From Chara braunii (lineage: Eukaryota; Streptophyta; Charophyceae; Charales; Characeae), in assembly GCA_003427395.1 (NCBI GenBank), contig BFEA01000279.1, positions 197,818 through 226,850 of the forward strand: 29,033 bases of DNA. Reading direction: 5' to 3'. Within the stretch, counting starts at the first letter, position 1. Each line of letters starts with the position of its first letter. The translations under genes were made by a program, and so were the position numbers. The notes beneath the pieces are model-generated. The model had not been told where the DNA came from. It searched no databases and was given only the letters and a program-made list of their open reading frames with translations. Shown here piece after piece: positions 1 through 8,582 of the stretch.

Positions 1-1774
1 TGCCAACCAAAAAATACCTTTTTTTTTTTTTTTCCATTTCGTTGATTGTTTCCTTCGGTCGTTTTGCCTCACCTGGGCTCCATGGCCCTGCCTTTCCGAT
101 GGGTGGTTTGGGCGTCCTGCCTCACCTAGACTCTTTGGCCTTGTTTTTCGATTAACGGGTTTGTTGTCTTGGCTTTTGGCCTTGCATTTGGACTGGCGGA
201 TTGGCCGCCTTACCCTACGTCGGCTCTGTGGCCCTGTTGTTGGGGTTGATCAGGGCATTTTTTGGACACGGTACACCCGAAACCGTCTTCGAAGGAACTG
301 GCTTATAGCGTATGTGACCACACCCACCTATTAAAGTACCTTAATCCTTTTGAATTTTAGCGGCGCCTACTTTCCTGCCCACCTTCTGGTCCTTCCTAAC
401 CTCTGGTATTCTGATGAGCCGACGGTTTTCAGAACTTATACGGCTCGACTCCTCCCATATCTAGCTGATTGACGATGCTCGTGTCCTCTTCAGCAGTGCT
501 CCTGTCCACTGACGCGCTGCCTTGATGCCTGGCGGAGGTATCTTTGGCCATTTGTGCGGCCTCAGTTTGAAGGACATATATTGTGCTGAGCGGCTTTCTT
601 CATCACCTTGCGCCTGCTTCTCGCCCGCCACACCCTGGTGGTTTCGATTGAGCCTCCGACTCTCTGTGCTTGACCAGTTTAAGGTCTTCTTCGATTGATT
701 GCCAAGGACTGCTTTTCTTGCGCAGGGATCTATGTGCTCTGGTTGCTCTAATGGCGGGGACTTCCCTTGCGTTTATGAGTTGTGACGTGCTGGAGGACGC
801 TCAATTTTTTCTATGATTGCCCGTCCTTTGTGTGTGCGCTTTTTCGTGTGTTGTGCTGTCTGTGCAGGAATTTAAACGCTAATGCGGTCTTAGTTCGTCG
901 TCGTCATCCTCTGTTACAGCTATCCCTTCTGTTAATTGTGTCTGCGGCACCCGATCGATGAGACGTGTTGGTCTTGTCTTGATGGAGATCTCTCCGAGTC
1001 GGTGCTCCCACGAGTTTGCTCTGGGCTTCGTATCTAATCTGCGGATGACGCGATTTCTTACTGGGGTAGGATGGAATATTTAAGGAGGAAAGGCTATGGT
1101 ATTGGCCTCCTTGGTCGAACTTTGTTCGCTTGGTTTGGATTCCTCCTGATGACGCTACAAGCGGGGTAGTAGAAATGAGTTGAGGGATGGCCGCATTGGA
1201 TTGAGGATTGATATGGTGGATGGACTCTTGGCTCCATTGTGTTTGGAATTTAAAGCGTGTATTTTTCTGGCTTTAATGCTCTCTTATTTTGTGTTCAGTT
1301 CGAAAATTTTTTGTGTGCGCCCAGGATTATATGATATTGGAGTATTTTTCTATTCTGGCTCATGCATGAGTCTGTTTGCCGACAGTTTCTCTTCTCTGCT
1401 TTACGTGGTATCCGTGGATGCAGTTACACATTCGTTGGTGGCCACGCCTACGCTTTCATGATGAGTTGTCAATTTTTAGAGTGTAGATGTGGTGGTCCCC
1501 TCTTCTCCCTTGGGTTCTATACTGCTCAACTTGTTGTGCCTCGACTTCGTCTGTTCCTTCTTGATGCTCGCCTCCTTCTTCTTCGTATTGAGATCTGACG
1601 ATCCTTCTCTGTGTTTTTGTGTATATGTTGGTTTTAGTATGGTACGCATCCTCTTACGGTGCGCTTTCCTTTTGAGGACCTCCTCTTTTGTGTAGTAATT
1701 ACCAACGACGATCTGACCGAGAGCTAGGGAATTCTGGTTGAACGCGATTACGAGATCTTCTTCGACTAACTTCG
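1..1774. other. Gene-free stretch, possible 5' flank of retroelement
   Basis: No convincing coding region is seen on either strand; open frames are short and low in complexity. A T-run lies at about 19-33. Around 60-245 a degenerate tandem repeat is visible: blocks containing GCCTCACCT followed by GGCCYTG start near 60 and 113, with a weaker copy near 205. The rest is T/G-rich on the plus strand. It may be the 5' untranslated part of the retroelement that begins near 1775, but no boundary such as a target-site duplication was found. Confidence 0.4.
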
Positions 1775-1792
1775 TTGGGACAATGGCAGGGA

Positions 1793-2629
1793 ATGGTTTT
1801 CACCCGTGAGTGTCCTACTAGTCGTAGTAATCCTGGTCCTAGTACTGGAGGGCCCTCTACCCCTACTCCTACCACACCCCGTTTCTGGAGTCCTCGTCGA
1901 AACCCGGAGGAGTTTGAAGAGAAGGAATTCCTTCGCACTCTTCTTCTGGAAATGAAGCAATAGGAGACTCTTAAGAAGGAGATGAAGGATCAAGAGCGGA
2001 TCCAGGAGCAACTTAAGGCCGAGACTGCGCGCGATGCTGAGGCTACAAAGGCCGAACTGCCGGCCTTGCTGGGACGACAATTAATCGCTAATCGTGATGA
2101 TGCCAGACGAGAGGAAGCGCGAATGATGAGTACGCCGCCGTCATCTCGAAGAAGGGAGGCACGTGATGATGAGCTCGGTGAGGTGGATGATATCAACGAA
2201 GAAATTCGGAGGTTATATACTCTGCGTGAGAAGCGTCCGCGGGGGAAGACATCGGTAGCTGATGGGGCCGGTTTTCGACAGCCTACATTCGACACCGATA
2301 GCTCAACGGTTGATGATGCCCACACTCGCGCTGAGTGTTCCAGGCAGGCGGAAGATAGGAGGAGGAAGGTTTCAGATGGCGGGGGACCTGATGGCATCCT
2401 TCACTATATCATCGAGCAGCGGCGGGCTTTGGAAGGACTCCGGCATGATCAGTTGAAGAAGATCTGCGCGGACGAACGTCTCCACTATTGCACTACGGGG
2501 CCGTCAATTGACCAGATCATTGCTGCCCGGACTCGGCTTGCTTACGAAGGTTTCGTCCTAGTACCGGCCCAGGCAGCTACGGCTTCCCCACCACACTCAC
2601 CGGAAAATGCTGAATCGAATCCCGCATGA
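1793..2629 (+). pseudogene. Coiled-coil plus SAP-like N-terminal ORF of the retroelement
   Basis: One reading frame runs from an ATG at 1793 to a TGA at 2627-2629, about 278 codons, broken by one in-frame TAG at 1961-1963. The first part is rich in S, P and T. The middle is a strongly charged coiled-coil (K/E/R/D-rich, about 1965-2250). The C-terminal part (about 2440-2560) reads LRHDQLKKICADERL, then an isoleucine-rich stretch and ARTRLAYEGF, which resembles a SAP-type helix-extension-helix DNA-binding motif. This would suit a nucleic-acid-binding protein of a retroelement. It shares its frame with much of the downstream nuclease/RT remnant, so it may be the N-terminus of one long protein. 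Family assignment rests on pattern only. Confidence 0.5.
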
Positions 2630-2849
2630 CTAACACGTTTTTCCAAATTTCACCTCTTGCGGAATTTGCTTCAAGTCATGCATAAGCGGACTGTTGCTTT
2701 TGTCTCTGATTTACCCTCTAGGATTCGATTGTTGTACGATAAATGTTGTACACTATGCTTTTTTGCCTTGTCCTTGATTGGAGAAATCATCTGGTGTAAA
2801 AAATTTGAGGGATTGCTTTCTTCTCTCGACTGGGTAGCCTGGAATAAGG

Positions 2850-3616
2850 AACCGGTTGCGCATCTCCTTACCTCCCCCTGGTGTCGTGCCGCGTGCGCAG
2901 TACGTGGGTGACAGTGTCCGTGACACTACTCATGGTCTGTATGTTAGGTGGGTGAGCATGTTCAGACTTTCTTTTCTGGTGGTAAAGGTGTGTGTCCACG
3001 GCTGTATAAGTGGTTGAGGCGCTTTGGCGTCTGGAAGTACGTGGCTTTGCCCTTGGTTAACGACTTATCTTCGGTCGATGTGGTCGAATGGGCGGTTATT
3101 CGGTATGTCGATCCTTCTCTAAACTCTAGGCGTGGGAGGAGGGTAGCTGCGAGGACTCGAAGATTATCGGAGAAACGTAGTCCGACTTTGGATACGCATC
3201 CTCCGTCTGATCTGACTATTCCTAGCTTCGCTAAGTTCCGCCTTGATGGCGGTCTCTGGTCGGATAGTCGAGTAAGTCTGTTGGGGGCAGCGTATGTCGC
3301 AGGTGATTGTTACGTGCGTATCTTCGTCTCGCCTGGTAAAAACTGGGCCGATAGATGGTCACTCGTGAGATGGATTTTTGGTTTGCTTCCTGTTTCCTCG
3401 ATGGGACGTCGGTCTTGCATACGGAATTCCTTTAAGTACTTTGAATCTGGAGGGGACTTCATGTTGGGGCCTTTGTTGATTACACCCAGTGGTCGAACTA
3501 TACATAAGGGCGAATTGCGCCTTTTGCTCCAGCAACCCTGGAGACGTAGAGGTTTAGGTTTGAAATCTATCGACAACTTAGTACGTTGGTTTAAGGCTGC
3601 TCGATCCTTCTCTTGA
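2850..3616 (+). pseudogene. GIY-YIG endonuclease domain and linker, frameshifted
   Basis: A GIY-YIG nuclease can be followed across a frameshift. In one frame come a GVV (GIY-like) block and YVG at 2901-2909, then the catalytic Arg codon at 2946-2948 (VRW). After a shift of frame between 2949 and 2954 the protein continues as GEH at 2951-2959, then LYKWLRR, then the catalytic Glu codon at 3086-3088 and PSLN ending at 3124. The Y(I/V)G, R, EH, E and N signature residues are all in place. A basic linker (RRGRRVAARTRR) and about 130 less recognisable residues follow, to a TGA at 3614-3616. In permuted Penelope-like elements this nuclease nicks the target before reverse transcription. It closely parallels the second GIY-YIG fragment near 25300-25550. 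Confidence 0.65.
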
Positions 3617-5016
3617 AAAGACACTCGGGTGACCTAGAAAGCAATTTTGGCTCTTGCGATCAAGAGAAGGATAGGTTTTGATATTCGTAGGAAGGTGGTG
3701 GTGCGAGCGGTGTACGATCATAGGCTGCAGTCTAGATCCGTTCTATCCCTGGTGGTTCAAATCATTAATGATTCTGCTTTTCCCTTTTCGGTCTGTGAGC
3801 TGATGAAACGACGGGTGCGTTTCGTTTGGAAAAAGAACCGTAAAGTGGGTGATCTTATCTGGACACAGAATCGTCTCGTGCGGGAAAAATTTCCTTCGGG
3901 CTGTCCATGTGAAAGGGAGGTAACTTGAAAAAGGTATGGGCTGCACGTCATAACTTGGATCGAGGACATACCTGCCCTTCCCGATCTTCTCCTGAATTCA
4001 CGTAATATTCCCCTGTTTGACTGTGTGAATGGGGTTAATGAACTTGGAAAGATATTGGTGGCAGTATGCAAGGCACTTCGGTCGTCTTATGTGGTCGACC
4101 CTCTTCTACTGCAGTGGTGTTGGGTGACAGGGGGTCTTAAGAATCCTATGTTCAACTCTCTTATGAGGTTATGGATTGAGAGGTCAAGACAGTTTGTTTG
4201 TGTACCAATCGATCGAAATTTTGCCGATACTCTGGTTATCTGTCCAGAGCTGTATCGACATTTTCTATGTCTTGCCTTTGATTTTAGTCCTTCCTTTCGT
4301 TCTATTGAGAGATCTCAGGAGGAGATTCTTGGACGAATGAAGGATGTGTTTGGGCTCTACAAGCTTGAACGCCTGGGGAAATGGGACCCTAAAGGCTGTT
4401 TTGGTTCTGCGTATGTTTTGCCCAAACATAAAGATCTCCTGCGATGGCGCCCTACTTCCCCTACATTCTCGGAACCAACGAGGGTGGCCTGTCACGTGTC
4501 GCTAGAGCTCTCAATTGCCTGCTTTTTGCCTTACCTGCAACTTCAATCTTAAGTTGGTGGCTATGTTTACAGATGGGCTTCGTAGGATGGATGTTGAACT
4601 GGGGACGCTTTGTGGTGTTTTTCATGTCTTGTCTGCCTCTTTTGATGTGAAAGACATGTTTGTTTCACTTCCTCAAAATGATATCCGTAATGTCGTATCC
4701 TGGTTGGTTACTTGGTTCCGGCTTAAGGGATATCGAGGAGTGAATGTTGCCCGGTGAGGGAAAGGGGCTACTTTGTCCTTTGGCTCCCATCGGCCTGATT
4801 GTATTCGGGTTTCCCTGGAGGAAATGGAGGATATGGTGACCATTGATCTGAGTTTTTCGGTTATTTGGTCGGAAGACAGGCTTCTCAGACAAATAGTTTG
4901 TGTCCCTATGGGAAAATCGACTAGTTGTTCCTTGGCCTGTATTCTTTGTGCTTATGCTGAGCACCGGTTTCTTCTTTCACTTGGTAATGACGAATGTTTA
5001 GTGTTTGGTTTTAGAA
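3617..5016 (+). pseudogene. Penelope-like reverse transcriptase, truncated
   Basis: The frame used by the nuclease linker continues to about 4552 with stops at 3614-3616, 3926-3928 and 4550-4552, then shifts frame near 4540 and runs on to about 5016 with a TGA at 4755-4757. Recognisable parts are a basic N-terminal segment (3650-3925), the block VLPKHKDLLRWRP at about 4414-4453 (template-contact region), motif A SFDVKDMFVSLP at about 4638-4680, and motif B CVPMGKSTSC at about 4893-4925 followed by an alanine-rich helix ending in AEHRF. The catalytic Asp of motif A is intact. Motif C (the YxDD-like turn) is absent: similarity stops near 5016, where opposite-strand coding begins. The enzyme would copy element RNA at the target nick; this copy cannot. 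Confidence 0.6.
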
Positions 5017-5345
5017 TCGTTAGCCTGCTTCTTTCCTTTGTACTCGTCTCGCTCGAGATCAATATCTCTGTCTTTCATGAATTCACTACGCAGGATCCAC
5101 ATCAGTCTGATGTCCTGCTCCTCTCCCTGCTTCAAACGCTGTTCCTCTCTCATAGCTCGCCTCGACTCCTTTGCTCGACGAGCTTCCTCTTCTACTCTCC
5201 TGCATTCTTCCTCTCGCTCACGTTCCACTCGCTCACGGTGCTCCACCGCCATTTGCATGAAATATTCTCGAATCAGTACGTTCATATCATCGGTGCTCTC
5301 GCCCCTTGTGTTACCACTATCCGCGGAACGACTCCTGCGAACCAT
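4998..5345 (-). pseudogene. Coiled-coil coding fragment, opposite strand
   Basis: A minus-strand frame of about 115 codons is open upstream of a stop at 4998-5000. The first ATG is at 5283-5285. Its composition is that of a long charged coiled-coil: repeated RERVEREREEE, RRVEEEARRAKE and REEQRLKQGEEQ patterns. It is similar in style to the coiled-coil ORF at 1965-2250 but not clearly homologous. It starts within or next to the minisatellite and meets the truncated RT tail-to-tail near 5010, so it is probably a second retroelement's N-terminal fragment brought in by insertion or rearrangement. No function can be assigned. Confidence 0.4.
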
Positions 5346-5349
5346 CTGA

Positions 5350-6609
5350 GACTCCAAGCACCTACCGACCAAGCCACTCCAAGCACCTACTGACCGAGCC
5401 ATTTCAAGCACCTATCGACCGAGCCACCCCAAGTTCCTACAAATCTAGCCACTTCAAGCACCTATACCGACAGGGCCACTCCATGCACCTAATTGACGGA
5501 GCGACGTAGCACCTAAACCGACCGTGGCACTCCAAGCACTTATACTGGCTGAGGCACTGCAAGCACCTACCCCGACGGAGCCACTCCAAACACCTATACC
5601 GACTGAGGCACTCCAAGCACCTATGCTGACTGAGGCACTCCAAGCACCTACTGACCAAGCCACTCCAAGCACCTACCCACCGACCCACTCCAAACACCTA
5701 CCGACCAAGCTACTCCAAGCAACTACCGACCGAGCCACTTCAAGCACGTATCGATCGAGTCACTCCAAGCGCCTACTAACCGAGCCACTCCAAGCACCCA
5801 TTGACCGCACGACTCTAACCCACGGAGCCAGTCCAAGCACCTGCCGACCAAGTCATTCCAAGCACCAACCAACCGAGCCACTTCAAGCACCTATTGACCG
5901 AGCCACTCCAAGCACCTATTGACCGAGCCACTCCAAGCACCTACCGATCGAGCCGTTCCAAGCACCTACCGACCGAGCCACTCCACGCACCTCTCCAGCG
6001 AGCCACTCCAAGCTCCTACCAATCGAGCCACTCCAAGCACGTATACCAACAGGGCCACTCCAAGCACCTAATTGACGGAGCCACTTAGCACCTATACCGA
6101 CCGAGGCATTCCAAGCACCTATACCGACTGAGGTACTCCAAACACCTATACCGACGGAGCCACTCTAAGCACCTATACCGACTGAGGCGCTCCAAGCACA
6201 TATACCGACCGAGGCACTCCAAGCACCTATTGACCAAGCCCCTCCAAGCACCTACCCACTGAACCGCTTCAAACACCTACTGACCCAGCCACTCCAAGCA
6301 CCTACCGACCCAGCCACTTCAAGCACCTACCGACTGAGCCACTCCAAGCACCTATATGAACCGAGTCACTCCAAGCACGTATATACCGATCGAAGCACTG
6401 CAAATACCTACGGACCGAGCCACTCCAAGCACCTACCGACTGCGGAGCTCCAAGCACCTTCGGAATGAGCCACTCTAAGCAGCTATACCGACCTAGCCAC
6501 TCCAAGCACCGATACCAACCAAGGCACTGTAAGCACCGAACGACGGAGCTACTCTAAGCACCTACTAAACGAGCCACTCCAAGCACCTATCGAACGAGCC
6601 ACTCCAAAT

Positions 6610-6612
<3 letters not shown>
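5350..6612. repeat. 25-27 bp minisatellite with 579 bp higher-order period
   Basis: About fifty tandem copies of a unit close to CCACTCCAAGCACCTAYYGA plus CCGAG occupy the stretch. Most units are 25 bp; a subset carrying CTATACCGACYGAGG are 27 bp. Variant units recur in the same order 579 bp apart: AAGYTCCTAC at 5431 and 6010, CAGGGCCACT at 5471 and 6050, AATTGACGGA at 5491 and 6070, ACCTACCCAC at 5671 and 6250. This is a higher-order repeat like that of satellites. Because 25 is not a multiple of three, the frames rotate and the apparent open frames are not genes. Confidence 0.95.
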
Positions 6613-6670
<58 letters not shown>

Positions 6671-6681
6671 TAGATAGAGAG
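6613..6681. repeat. (GA)n then (GATA)n microsatellite
   Basis: A pure GA dinucleotide run to about 6665 is followed by a short GATA run that abuts the adapter sequence at 6682. Confidence 0.95.
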
Positions 6682-6719
6682 CTGTCTCTTATACACATCT
6701 AGATGTGTATAAGAGACAG
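6682..6719. other. Nextera mate-pair junction adapter (artefact)
   Basis: The 19 bp transposase mosaic end AGATGTGTATAAGAGACAG is present at 6701-6719, and its exact reverse complement CTGTCTCTTATACACATCT precedes it at 6682-6700, giving a perfect 38 bp palindrome. This is the circularisation junction of Illumina Nextera mate-pair libraries, not genomic DNA. It sits beside a GA microsatellite where gap filling is difficult. Sequence to its right, at least to the N at 6815, may come from the other end of a mate-pair fragment. Confidence 0.97.
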
Positions 6720-6815
6720 GTGCTGGGAAGTGCTGGCCATCGGTGTGTGACGAAACGACTCACATAGAGGTGATCCTCTGAGAAATTACCCGTCCCATGT
6801 CATCATTCCTCTCTN
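6720..6815. other. Doubtful segment between adapter and N
   Basis: About 95 bp of non-repetitive sequence lie between the adapter and a single N at 6815, and microsatellite resumes at once after the N. No gene is seen. The placement is likely a scaffolding or gap-filling product. Confidence 0.7.
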
Positions 6816-6894
<79 letters not shown>

Positions 6895-6946
6895 CAGAGA
6901 GAGAGAGAAACAGAGAGAGACACAGAGAGAGAGAGAGAGAGAGAGA
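6816..6946. repeat. (GA)n microsatellite
   Basis: A pure GA run from 6816 to 6890 is followed by interrupted GA with ACAC spacers to about 6946. Confidence 0.95.
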
Positions 6947-7084
6947 GCAAACAAATATTATTTTATTTTATTTTAGAAAAATGGAGATGGATTGTAATTC
7001 ATGGTTATTGTGCCTTCATGATTTTGTACGCTGTTCCTGACTTGAATGATGTTCTTCTTTCCTTGTTTTTCGCATTTTTCTTTT

Positions 7085-7195
7085 CTTTCTCCTCTGCCTC
7101 TCTCTATCTGTGTCTCTCTATCTCTCTCCCTCCTCTCTCCCTCTCTCTCTCTCTCTCTTTCTCTCTCTTCCTTTCTCTGTCCCTCTATGCGTGTT
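7085..7195. repeat. (CT)n polypyrimidine tract
   Basis: Interrupted CT/TC repeats with TCTATCTGTG spacers form a rough inverted complement of the GA tract at 6816-6946, about 140 bp away. The serine/leucine-rich open frames here are not genes. Confidence 0.9.
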
Positions 7196-7289
7196 CCGTC
7201 TCTTGAATTCGTTTATAGTGCTGAAACTTAGCAGTTGGTTTAAGCCTTACTCTTTTTCTTTTTTTCTTTTTTCTTTTTTTTTGGGTATT

Positions 7290-7315
7290 GCCCGCACCGC
7301 GGGCGCTTAGCTAGT
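7290..7315 (+). mobile_element. Helitron-type 3' terminus
   Basis: A 6 bp stem (GCCCGC 7290-7295, loop ACC, GCGGGC 7299-7304) is followed six bases later by CTAG and a T (7311-7315). A GC-rich hairpin just upstream of a terminal CTRR with insertion before T is the hallmark of Helitron 3' ends. The matching 5' end (TC after A) cannot be picked out because the upstream DNA is TC-rich. No Rep/helicase coding is present, so at most this is a non-autonomous copy. Confidence 0.5.
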
Positions 7316-7888
7316 AGAGATAGACCATGTCAGGACCCCCCAAGAAAACAAAAACAGGCCCGGAAAACCCCCAAACAATCTTGGGGGCTTGGCTCCTCAG
7401 CGGGGAAGGGCCCTGAAGAGTTTTTTTTTTCTTTTTTTTTAATACGACAGATCCGGACCGTCCAGGTCAGATTTTGGACGTCCCGAATGTAGCCATGCCC
7501 TTTTTTTTTTTTTCAATTTATTCAGCCTGGAAAAATCCCAACCGCGGCGGTCCGCAGCCGAGGTCGAGATCCTGACCCCTGGCCGTGATAGCAGGGGACA
7601 CATAGCCCACCAATCAATCAATCAATCAATCAATTAAAAAAAGGAAGTAAAAAAAAAAAAAAGCGCGTTCCATGTGTGTGTGTGTGTGTGTGAGTGCAGT
7701 GTCATAACCCTGTTCTTAAATGGGGTCCAAGTGACTGGGATCAGCCGGTACGATTCTCGTGACCAGTTTCCGGACACGACCATCATGGGGAGCGGGGAGG
7801 GTTGTTTTTATTTAATTTTTTGCTGGTGAGTGGTTTTTGTTTTTTTGTAGGAGGTGGGGCTCGTCGGAGGGTGCCCGCCCATTTCATT

Positions 7889-7892
<4 letters not shown>
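7316..7892. repeat. Gene-free stretch with T-runs, (TCAA)n and (GT)n
   Basis: No gene is seen. The stretch has T-rich runs at about 7421-7440 and 7501-7514, a CAAT/TCAA tetranucleotide run at about 7610-7634 preceded by CCCACC, an A-run near 7650-7663, and a short GT run at about 7674-7692. The CCCACCAATCAATCAATCAA junction recurs near 18793, suggesting a shared repeat family whose 3' tail is (TCAA)n. Confidence 0.6.

Positions 7893-7921
<29 letters not shown>
7893..7921 (-). other. LINE A-tail
   Basis: A run of 29 T on the plus strand reads as poly(A) at the 3' end of the minus-strand LINE. It lies about 660 bp beyond the last recognisable ORF2 codons, leaving room for a 3' UTR that contains the 149 bp duplication. 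Confidence 0.6.
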
Positions 7922-8168
7922 CAGAGAACAATTCCTTCGGTGCTATCGACGCTGATAAGAGCAGCCGCTGTTAGTACCTGGGGATAGGCTCCATCTATTG
8001 GTGGGGAGCAACACCTGCTAGAAAACGGGTCCAGCGTCCCTTATAGATGTGGTAGAGTTGAGAATTGTCAACAACGATTTAGGACAGGTCTTGCCAACAT
8101 TGATTGCCCTAGGGAGCAGGGGATTAACTCAGCAGGGGAGGAGCCTCTCCATCCTACTTACGGCGCCT

Positions 8169-8455
8169 GATCATAACTATTGCGCACTGGCTCCCCACTC
8201 CCTTTGCTAGAATGCAGAAGGATTAGGAAGAGACAAGAAATTTCAGCTGGTAATGCCACTGGGATGTTCACTGCCGGCAGTGACCACCTTACTCACCTCA
8301 CCCTACATGCAGCTTTTGATCATAACTATTGCGCTCTGGCTCCCCACTCCCTTTGCTAGAATGCAAAAGGATTATGAAGAGACTAGAAATTTCAGCTGGT
8401 AAAGCCACTGGGATGTTGACTGCTGGCAGTGACCACCGTACTCACCTCAGCCCTA
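8169..8455. repeat. 149 bp imperfect tandem duplication
   Basis: The block beginning GATCATAACTATTGCGC occurs at 8169 and again at 8318, each followed by matching sequence through TTTCAGCTGG and GCAGTGACCACC. The two copies differ at scattered positions. It lies in the presumed 3' UTR of the LINE; duplicated 3' UTR blocks are known in some LINEs. Confidence 0.9.
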
Positions 8456-8582
8456 CTCCTCTCATCTATGTGCTGCCTGTTCGGAGTGCCATATGAGAGC
8501 AGGGATGGGGTGTTTAGCGGGGTGTTTGTTGCTGTTAGTCTGGTCAGTCATGCAAGTGCTACTCTACTTCTTCCTTGACCTT

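Larger units (their letters stand above)
1775..5016 (+). mobile_element. Decayed Penelope-like retroelement, N-terminal GIY-YIG then RT
   Basis: Plus-strand coding remnants follow the order coiled-coil/SAP-like protein, GIY-YIG endonuclease, linker, reverse transcriptase. The RT has a KDL-RWRP block, a motif A (FDVKDMF) and a motif B (VPMGKSTS followed by an E in the next helix), which resemble Penelope-like elements more than LINE or LTR RTs. Known family facts: canonical Penelope elements carry GIY-YIG at the C-terminus, while a permuted clade described from green algae and many invertebrates (Chlamys/Naiad type) carries it at the N-terminus. The order here fits the permuted type. Frameshifts and at least six in-frame stops show it is dead, and the RT ends before motif C. 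No ends or target duplications are visible. An alternative is a chimera of two elements. Confidence 0.65.

Noticed and set aside
1180-1695. Short plus-strand frames before the retroelement
   Set aside because: Three overlapping frames of similar length, Phe/Leu/Ser-rich from T-rich DNA, with no motif.
5437-6505. Open frames with repeated Cys-Leu-Glu or His-Ser-Lys patterns
   Set aside because: They are translations of the 25-27 bp minisatellite, whose unit is mostly not a multiple of three; they occur in several frames on both strands.
5350-6612. CRISPR array
   Set aside because: Units are contiguous with no unique spacers, and the DNA is eukaryotic.
6682-6719. Natural Tn5/IS50 insertion end
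   Set aside because: The two mosaic ends abut with no element between them, which is the mate-pair library junction, not a biological transposon.
7018-7310. Serine/leucine-rich open frames
   Set aside because: They come from the CT tract; low complexity and overlapping in all plus frames.
7540-7620. Minus-strand tRNA-like or SINE head
   Set aside because: The B-box region (GGATCTCGACC) departs too far from consensus and no A box at proper spacing was seen.
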